From positions 62,001 through 126,000 of the forward strand of contig CAILLX010000016.1 of NCBI GenBank assembly GCA_903835185.1: a stretch of 64,000 nt of DNA, read 5' to 3'. The DNA is from an uncultured bacterium (lineage in GTDB: Bacteria; Cyanobacteriota; Vampirovibrionia; Obscuribacterales; Obscuribacteraceae). The notes under the pieces are model-generated. The model was not told where the DNA came from. It did not search any database and saw only the letters and a list, made by a program, of their open reading frames with translations. This document shows, in pieces, positions 58,042-64,000 of this stretch (the first letter of the stretch is position 1; each line of letters begins with the position of its first letter). Position numbers and translations under genes: made by a program.

Positions 58042-61000
58042 TTGCGGTATTTGGGAGCCTCAATGCGGATAAAAGAAATTGAACTTGACAATTTCAAATC
58101 TTTCGGGCGGCGTACAGTCATTCCGCTCCTGGAGGGGTTTACCACTATATCCGGACCTAACGGTTCTGGTAAATCAAATATTATAGATAGCCTCTTATTT
58201 GCTCTCGGGCTCTCTTCTACGAGGTCTATGCGTGCCGAGCGGCTTCCTGATCTTCTCAACAACTTAAGTGGCAAGAACGAAGCCAAAGTGACTGTCCGCT
58301 TCCTTAGCAATGACGGTAAAGAGATTGAAGTGACGCGCCGGTTGCGGGTCAAGGACAACGGCTATACAAGCACATATATTTTAAATGGTAGGAATTCTAC
58401 GCTCACTGAGATTCATGACGAACTGCAGAAGTACAATGTCAGCCCAACCGGCTTTAACGTCATCATGCAAGGAGACGTAACCGGAATCGTCACAATGAGT
58501 CCGACTGAGCGCCGCAAAATTATTGATGAACTGGCCGGTGTTGCCGAGTTTGATCGCCGCATTGATCAGGCTAACGAGGAGTTAGCAGCAGTGGGCGAGA
58601 AAATTGAACATCAGAAGATTGTCTTGATTGAAATTACTGCGCGTATGGAGCAGCTCCAGACCGACCGGGATCAGGCTCTTAAGTATCTTGATTTAAAAGA
58701 GCAGAAGGAAAAGGTTGAGCGAGATCTTATCTTTGTCCGTATAAGCGAAGTGGAAGCCAAAGCGCAGGCGGAACTTGCAGAGATTGAAAAGCTCAACAGC
58801 AAAGAGAACAACCTTCTTGAAGTGCTCGATGCTGTGGAGATTGAACTTCTTACTCTGCGCTCTGAGATGGGGCGGATTGATGAAGAGATCCGGGAAAAAG
58901 GCGGCAACGAACAACTTCTGCTCAGGCAGGAGGCAGAGGTTAAACGTGGTGAACTAACGCGTGAAGATAACAAGTTGTCTAATCTCTCAGGAGTCATCGC
59001 CGAGAAGACCAAATTGCAAAAGAACCTGCAGGCGCAGGTCAAGACGATCGACAAGCATATAAACGATCTAAGCAAGAAGAAAAAACAGAGTCAGGAAGAT
59101 CTCAAAACAATTAAGCTGGCCCTCATGGAGAAGCAGGGCGCATTAAGCGCTGTCACTGCTGAGATTGAGGTGCTGCGGCAGGAGAAAGATCGCTCGTCTG
59201 ATAAAGTGACAGTTTTGCATGGCGGACTGCAGGATCTGCGCGATCAAAAACACAAGCTGGAAGTTAAGAAGACAGAGCTGGATACCCGTAGACAGGGGCT
59301 TGATCGTGAACTGGAGACGATAAGAGAATCTGCTACCAGTTTAATTGGCAAGTCGGCACAGTTAAAAGCGCTTCTCCAGACAATGGAGCGTAAATACAGT
59401 GACTCTCAAGCCGTTGTTGTCGGCATTGAACGTTCCATCCGGCAGTTGGAAGGAGAGATTGATTCTACGCGCGAAGATATTGAACAGAAACGCCAGGAGT
59501 TGGAGTCTACCAAGCGTAAGGTAGTACAGCTGGAGACACATCGTGAGGTGGCTGGTGAAAGCGGGTACGGGCGTGCTGTCGAAGCTGTGCTTGCCTCTGG
59601 TATCGGCAGAGTACACGGTACTATAGGGCAGCTTGCCCAGGTGGATGATCGATATCAGCTTGCTCTTGAGATTGCCATTGGTGGCAGGCTGGCGCATCTT
59701 GTTGTCGATGATGATAGTGTTGCTCAAGAGTGCATCGATTTCTTGAAAAGGACACAGGGCGGACGGGCCACTTTTGTCCCGCTCAACAAAGTTGTAGCTC
59801 AGGCTCCTGGACTTCTTCCTAATAAGGCAGGTGTTGTCGATTTTGCCTACAACTTGATTGACTTCAATCCTAAATATGCAAAAGCTTTCCAGTATGCCTG
59901 CGGACAGACAATAGTTGTCGATAGTATGGATTCTGCTCGCAAGCTCATTAATCAGGCTCGCATGGTGACTCTCCAGGGTGAGCTTTTCGAAAAATCAGGC
60001 TCAATTACAGGTGGTACTGAGGGGCGATCCAAACTGCACTTCTCCAACAAGGGAGAGAGCGACCTGGGCGCACTCAAAGCTAAGGTCAAAGGAGTGACTG
60101 AAGATATCCGCTGGTTGCAGGATTCGCTTACTGAGCTGAGCAAAGCGCTGACCGATGAGCGTAAGAAACATACTGAGGCAGCTTCAGTGCAAGCGTCCAA
60201 GCAGGCAGAGCTTGATGCCAAGCGCAGAGAGTGCCAGGCTATCGACCACGACATTGATGATCAAAAACCACGCTTGAAGTCTAATGCCGACGAAATTGAA
60301 AGGATTGATCAAGAAGTTGTTCAGATAGGCGAAGAGCTCAAGACTCTGGGACAGCGGATTGATAACCTTCAAGATGAGCTTGGTGATATTACTGGAAGTG
60401 GCAACCGCAGTGAGATTGAGCGACTGATTGGCGAATCGGAAGAGCTGCGCGCTGATGTCGAGGCTGTAGAAAATAGCGCCAAGGACGTCCAGCGAGAGCT
60501 GGATAAGATTGAAACTGAAGAGCGTCTCGAGCAAAATACCAGAGATGGACTTGCTCTCCAGAGCGACGAGTTGAGCTGCGAGCTGGAAAAGCTCAATAGA
60601 CAGTGCCCAGAGCATGAACGGACAATCAACGAGCTGAAAACAGCCATTTCGGCAGTTGAGAGCCAGATAACCAAGCTTTCCAGCCAGCTTAAAGAGCTGC
60701 AGGAAAGCAAGGACCAGATGCATGAGCAGATTACAGTTGCTGAAGTGAAGAAGACAAAAGTTGGTGAGGATGTTATACACCTCAGTAAGGAGCGTAATGA
60801 ACGCAAGCTCAAACACTATGACCTGGAGAGGGATTTAAGCCAGCTCAAAGTTGATGTTGAAGAGATTTTGGCTGCCAACCCCGACTATGAGAAGCCTTCT
60901 CGCGGTACTGTTGAGCAGCTGAAGAGCCAGTCAGAACGTCTGGAAAAACGGATGCGCGCACTTGAGCCTGTTAATATGAAGGCTCTAGATGAGTACAACC

Positions 61001-61581
61001 AGACTGAAAATAGGCGTGCCGAGCTGGATGAGACACTCAATGTGCTCTCTGGTGAAAAAGAGTTGATTCTCCAGCGGATTCTCGGTTATGACGAGCTGAA
61101 GAAACGTACCTTCATGGAGACTTTTGAAGCGACAAACAAGAATTTCCAGGAGATCTTCGGCGATCTGTCGCATGGACACGGTCGACTGGAGCTGGATAAT
61201 CCCGAGAATCCTTTTGCTGGCGGGCTGATTATTAGGGCTCAGCCTCGTGACAAGAAGATGCAACGGATTGAAGCTCTTTCTGGTGGCGAGAAATCACTCA
61301 CTGCGTTGTCTTTTGTTTTTGCTTTTCAACGCTATGCCCCGGCTCCCTTTTATGCTTTTGATGAAGTTGATATGATGCTTGATGGAGCTAATGCAGAGCG
61401 ACTTGCTCGCATGGTCCGTTCGCAGAGTGAAAGTGCTCAGTTTGTTGTTGTCAGTTTGCGCAGACCGATGATTGAAAATGCTGATCATGCCATCGGCGTT
61501 TCGCTGCGTCCGGACGGCTATTCACGTGTAGTGGGTATCCGGGAAATCCATTTGAGCGACGAGCAGGCTGCTGGAGCATAG
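58042..61581 (+). CDS. smc: Chromosome segregation protein SMC
   Basis: GPNGSGKSNIIDSLLFALG; hinge; LSGGEKSLTALSFVFAFQRYAPAPFYAFDEVDMMLD. Confidence 0.97.
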   Translation: MRYLGASMRIKEIELDNFKSFGRRTVIPLLEGFTTISGPNGSGKSNIIDSLLFALGLSSTRSMRAERLPDLLNNLSGKNEAKVTVRFLSNDGKEIEVTRRLRVKDNGYTSTYILNGRNSTLTEIHDELQKYNVSPTGFNVIMQGDVTGIVTMSPTERRKIIDELAGVAEFDRRIDQANEELAAVGEKIEHQKIVLIEITARMEQLQTDRDQALKYLDLKEQKEKVERDLIFVRISEVEAKAQAELAEIEKLNSKENNLLEVLDAVEIELLTLRSEMGRIDEEIREKGGNEQLLLRQEAEVKRGELTREDNKLSNLSGVIAEKTKLQKNLQAQVKTIDKHINDLSKKKKQSQEDLKTIKLALMEKQGALSAVTAEIEVLRQEKDRSSDKVTVLHGGLQDLRDQKHKLEVKKTELDTRRQGLDRELETIRESATSLIGKSAQLKALLQTMERKYSDSQAVVVGIERSIRQLEGEIDSTREDIEQKRQELESTKRKVVQLETHREVAGESGYGRAVEAVLASGIGRVHGTIGQLAQVDDRYQLALEIAIGGRLAHLVVDDDSVAQECIDFLKRTQGGRATFVPLNKVVAQAPGLLPNKAGVVDFAYNLIDFNPKYAKAFQYACGQTIVVDSMDSARKLINQARMVTLQGELFEKSGSITGGTEGRSKLHFSNKGESDLGALKAKVKGVTEDIRWLQDSLTELSKALTDERKKHTEAASVQASKQAELDAKRRECQAIDHDIDDQKPRLKSNADEIERIDQEVVQIGEELKTLGQRIDNLQDELGDITGSGNRSEIERLIGESEELRADVEAVENSAKDVQRELDKIETEERLEQNTRDGLALQSDELSCELEKLNRQCPEHERTINELKTAISAVESQITKLSSQLKELQESKDQMHEQITVAEVKKTKVGEDVIHLSKERNERKLKHYDLERDLSQLKVDVEEILAANPDYEKPSRGTVEQLKSQSERLEKRMRALEPVNMKALDEYNQTENRRAELDETLNVLSGEKELILQRILGYDELKKRTFMETFEATNKNFQEIFGDLSHGHGRLELDNPENPFAGGLIIRAQPRDKKMQRIEALSGGEKSLTALSFVFAFQRYAPAPFYAFDEVDMMLDGANAERLARMVRSQSESAQFVVVSLRRPMIENADHAIGVSLRPDGYSRVVGIREIHLSDEQAAGA

Positions 61582-61595
61582 GGGGCTAGTGCCAA

Positions 61596-62438
61596 GTGCC
61601 GGATGAGAGCCGAGAAGAGATAAGGACACCAGATCCTGCCCTGCCGGCTGAAGGAACAGCTGTCAAAGAAGGCGGAATTGAGATTCTTGTGGCGATGGCG
61701 GAGAAAGGGGAGATTGATCCTAAGGATATCGACATTATCGATGTTACCGACCGGTTTTTGCAGGCTATTGCAGCTGCCCCCAAGGAGAATTTACGCCAGA
61801 GCGGCAAGATACTGTTTCATGCTTCTGTTTTGCTACGTATGAAGGCAGAAGCCATGCTGTCCATTAGTAGTGAAGATGATAATTTTGCCATCGATGATTT
61901 TATGGAGTTTGACGAAAACGGCAGCCCGATTATCTATGATTCTCGCTTGCAGCCAGTAGCACGTCAGATTACTATTCAGGATCTCGAACGTGCTCTTGTA
62001 CGTCGGGTTCACTCCAAACAGTTTCGCCAGCGTCGCGTTACTCTGGAACAGTTGATTGAAGCTTTGCGTGAAGCCGAGCGTATTGACGATGCTCGCCAGT
62101 CTAAAAGACGTGCGCCTAAAATAGATCTTGAAGGACAGCATGAGATAAACGATGTTGGTGATATCCTGGATCTGGCGCATGACGAGGATATAGAAGTAAT
62201 CATCCAGAGAATTGAAGAGATCCTCTCTGGGTTTCTGACTGCAACTGATCTTGTTCCTCTTATAGAATTGATCCGGCTGCTTGGAGCCGGTGGCGATTGG
62301 GTCGACGCCTTCCTGGCTGTGCTCTTCCTCTCCAATGCCGGTAAAATACTGCTGGAGCAGGAGGAGTTTTACGGTCCGCTGTACATAACTCGCTCTGGTG
62401 CGGTGCCGACTGCGCCTTTAGAACCGGTTACAGCTTAG
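61596..62438 (+). CDS. scpA: Segregation and condensation protein A
   Basis: IEILVAMAEKGEIDPKDIDIIDVTDRFLQ; downstream of smc. Confidence 0.9.
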   Translation: MPDESREEIRTPDPALPAEGTAVKEGGIEILVAMAEKGEIDPKDIDIIDVTDRFLQAIAAAPKENLRQSGKILFHASVLLRMKAEAMLSISSEDDNFAIDDFMEFDENGSPIIYDSRLQPVARQITIQDLERALVRRVHSKQFRQRRVTLEQLIEALREAERIDDARQSKRRAPKIDLEGQHEINDVGDILDLAHDEDIEVIIQRIEEILSGFLTATDLVPLIELIRLLGAGGDWVDAFLAVLFLSNAGKILLEQEEFYGPLYITRSGAVPTAPLEPVTA

Positions 62439-62461
62439 CGTAGGTTACTGGTGAAGCAAAC

Positions 62462-63217
62462 GTGTTTATGAATTTAAAAGGCAAGATTGAGGCTGTGCTC
62501 TTTCTCACTGATAAGCCGATTCATGCTGCTGCAGTGGCACGTATAGTGAATACCGATGTGCAATTGGTCAGGAAGTGCCTGCTCGAGCTGATTCACGATT
62601 ATGAAGAACGTGCTGGCGGCTTGGAGATTGCTCAGGACAACGGCTATATGATCCAGGTGAAAGACGAGTTTGCTGCCATAGTTGAAGAGTTCCTGCCGAT
62701 GGATATGTCTGTGGCGCTCTTAAGAACTCTCTCTGCCATAGCAATTAAGCAGCCGGTGGTGCAATCGGAGATTGTAAGAGTGCGTGGTGCTGGCGCTTAC
62801 GATCATATTAAAGAGCTGCTCAGCCGTGAGCTTGTCTTTAAGAAGGAGGAAGGTCGTTCGCCCACCCTGACAACCACCAGGAAGTTTCAGGAATATTTCC
62901 GACTGACAGGCGATGCTCGTGGGCTCCGACAAGATATAAAGAAGCAGGAAGCCAAACTAGCTGCATTGGCAGCCAGCACCGGCAGTGCGCAACTGGGGCT
63001 GCCTCTTCCTCACGTGCCTCACTTTGATGGAGAACCTGGCGTCGGTGTTTCAACCTCCAAGTTTGATGCTGCCATTGAGAAACTGCTTGATACTGCTATA
63101 GATGTTGTGTCTGGTGAAGCTGAGATGCCAGAAGGTGATCCGGAGGTTGCTACTGCCCAGGCAGCTGCTCGGCAGGGCAGCCAAGCTGCCGAGCAGCTGC
63201 CTGGGCAGGACTGGTGA
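62462..63217 (+). CDS. scpB: Segregation and condensation protein B
   Basis: GKIEAVLFLTDKPIHAAAVARIV; LRTLSAIAIKQPVVQSEIVRVRGAGAYDHIKELLSRELV. Confidence 0.92.
   Translation: MFMNLKGKIEAVLFLTDKPIHAAAVARIVNTDVQLVRKCLLELIHDYEERAGGLEIAQDNGYMIQVKDEFAAIVEEFLPMDMSVALLRTLSAIAIKQPVVQSEIVRVRGAGAYDHIKELLSRELVFKKEEGRSPTLTTTRKFQEYFRLTGDARGLRQDIKKQEAKLAALAASTGSAQLGLPLPHVPHFDGEPGVGVSTSKFDAAIEKLLDTAIDVVSGEAEMPEGDPEVATAQAAARQGSQAAEQLPGQDW
63154..63207. repeat. 22-bp perfect inverted repeat in scpB 3' end
   Basis: TGCCCAGGCAGCTGCTCGGCAG - GGCAGCCAAG - CTGCCGAGCAGCTGCCTGGGCA. Confidence 0.95.
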
Positions 63218-63218
63218 C

Positions 63219-63920
63219 ATGGTGGTAAATGGAGTCTGGTCCATTTTAGTTGCTGCAGGTGTCGGGGCACGCCTTGCTGCTCAACTGGAAGGCAGACCGA
63301 AACAGTTTGTCCAACTTGGAGGGCGGGCTCTTTATCAGTGGTCATTACTTACACTGTGCCACCACAAAGAGATAGAACATACTGTAGTCATGACATTGCC
63401 AGAGATGGTTGAGCGTGTGCAGCAGGAGGTTGAAGATTTAGGTCTGTCAGATACCGTGGCTGTATGCGCCGGTGGAGCTAGCCGACAGGCAACAGTTAGA
63501 CTGGGGCTGGAACAGATTAAACAGACCGGTCTGCCTGCTGAAATAGTGATTGTTCATGATGCTGCACGCCCTTTTATCACCGGTGACCTGATTGACGCAA
63601 CGATACAGGCGGTGAGGAGATATGGAGCTTGTACAACTGCGACCCTGGCATCAGATACGGTGAAGATAGTAGAAGGTGAATTTGTTTCTCGGACGCTTGA
63701 CAGGGATACGTTGGTGTTGGTGCAGACTCCGCAGGGGGCTAGATTTGACTATCTGGTAGCTGCTCATGAGCTTGGGAAAGGTCTGAACGCTCAGGCTACC
63801 GACGATGCAGCGCTTCTCGAAGCAGCCGGTTATCCGGTGGCTGTAGTGCGCGGATCTAAACTCAATTTGAAGATTACTGAGCCGGAGGATCTTTTCCTGG
63901 CGGAAGCAATGCTCAAATGA
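63219..63920 (+). CDS. ispD: 2-C-methyl-D-erythritol 4-phosphate cytidylyltransferase
   Basis: ILVAAGVGARLAAQLEGRPKQFVQLGGRALYQWSL; VHDAARPFIT; QTPQGARFDYL; the ORF track extends it upstream through scpB. Confidence 0.93.
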   Translation: MVVNGVWSILVAAGVGARLAAQLEGRPKQFVQLGGRALYQWSLLTLCHHKEIEHTVVMTLPEMVERVQQEVEDLGLSDTVAVCAGGASRQATVRLGLEQIKQTGLPAEIVIVHDAARPFITGDLIDATIQAVRRYGACTTATLASDTVKIVEGEFVSRTLDRDTLVLVQTPQGARFDYLVAAHELGKGLNAQATDDAALLEAAGYPVAVVRGSKLNLKITEPEDLFLAEAMLK

Positions 63921-64000
63921 ACTGCCAGTACAGCGTCAAAGCCGAATAAATGCTGTCGGCTCTTATCTCGTTTCCCTGTGTCGAATCTGATCATTCAGCT

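Noticed and set aside
60184-60816. 210-aa minus-strand Leu-rich ORF in smc
   Set aside because: Antisense artefact of coiled-coil codon usage.
63102-63218. N-terminal 39-residue extension of IspD in the ORF track
   Set aside because: Lies inside scpB in another frame and through the inverted repeat; canonical IspD begins at the ATG at 63219.
1-64000. CRISPR arrays, rRNA genes, complete tRNAs, prophage or toxin-antitoxin modules
   Set aside because: None found by eye; no regularly spaced repeats, no complete cloverleaf and no phage structural genes in the ORF list.

Overview
The window looks like a bacterial chromosome segment from a Cyanobacteriota/Melainabacteria-like lineage. This is inferred from the b/b' split atp operon lacking atpD/atpC, the Rcp1-like regulators and the many TPR proteins; no search was run. 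Housekeeping loci: rplJ-rplL, an HME-RND efflux pair, glyS, uvrB, rpoD/sigA, the fabG-acpP-fabF-gatA block, panB, an M50 protease, SpoIID, the F-type ATP synthase operon atpI-B-E-F'-F-H-A-G (minus strand), pspA, tgt, and smc-scpA-scpB-ispD. A signalling block at 18.9-25.0 kb holds three hybrid/PAS histidine kinases and an Rcp1-like receiver. A GGDEF+HD-GYP protein lies at 33.4-36.2 kb. The most interesting locus is 15.9-18.2 kb: an HPr-kinase-like ATPase, an overlapping PqqD-like (RRE) protein, and three tandem 63-aa peptides. The peptides share a near-identical leader (SCDxAMSRGEFLxLLVNKAxLAGTLVAxPMLVDAFPAPA) and each ends in a divergent 11-residue tail with an invariant L-S-G (QQQLLSGKTPG, APLLSGQIQPP, QVPPLSGHTPD). 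I propose a candidate undescribed RiPP or secreted-peptide system. It is interrupted by a MITE-like palindromic element that recurs at 30.0 and 53.7 kb, and it is flanked by a uvrA2-like gene remnant. Other notable signals are an attenuator-like leader before rplJ, a multibranch-like leader before rpoD, and a 22-bp perfect inverted repeat inside the scpB 3' end next to the ispD start.
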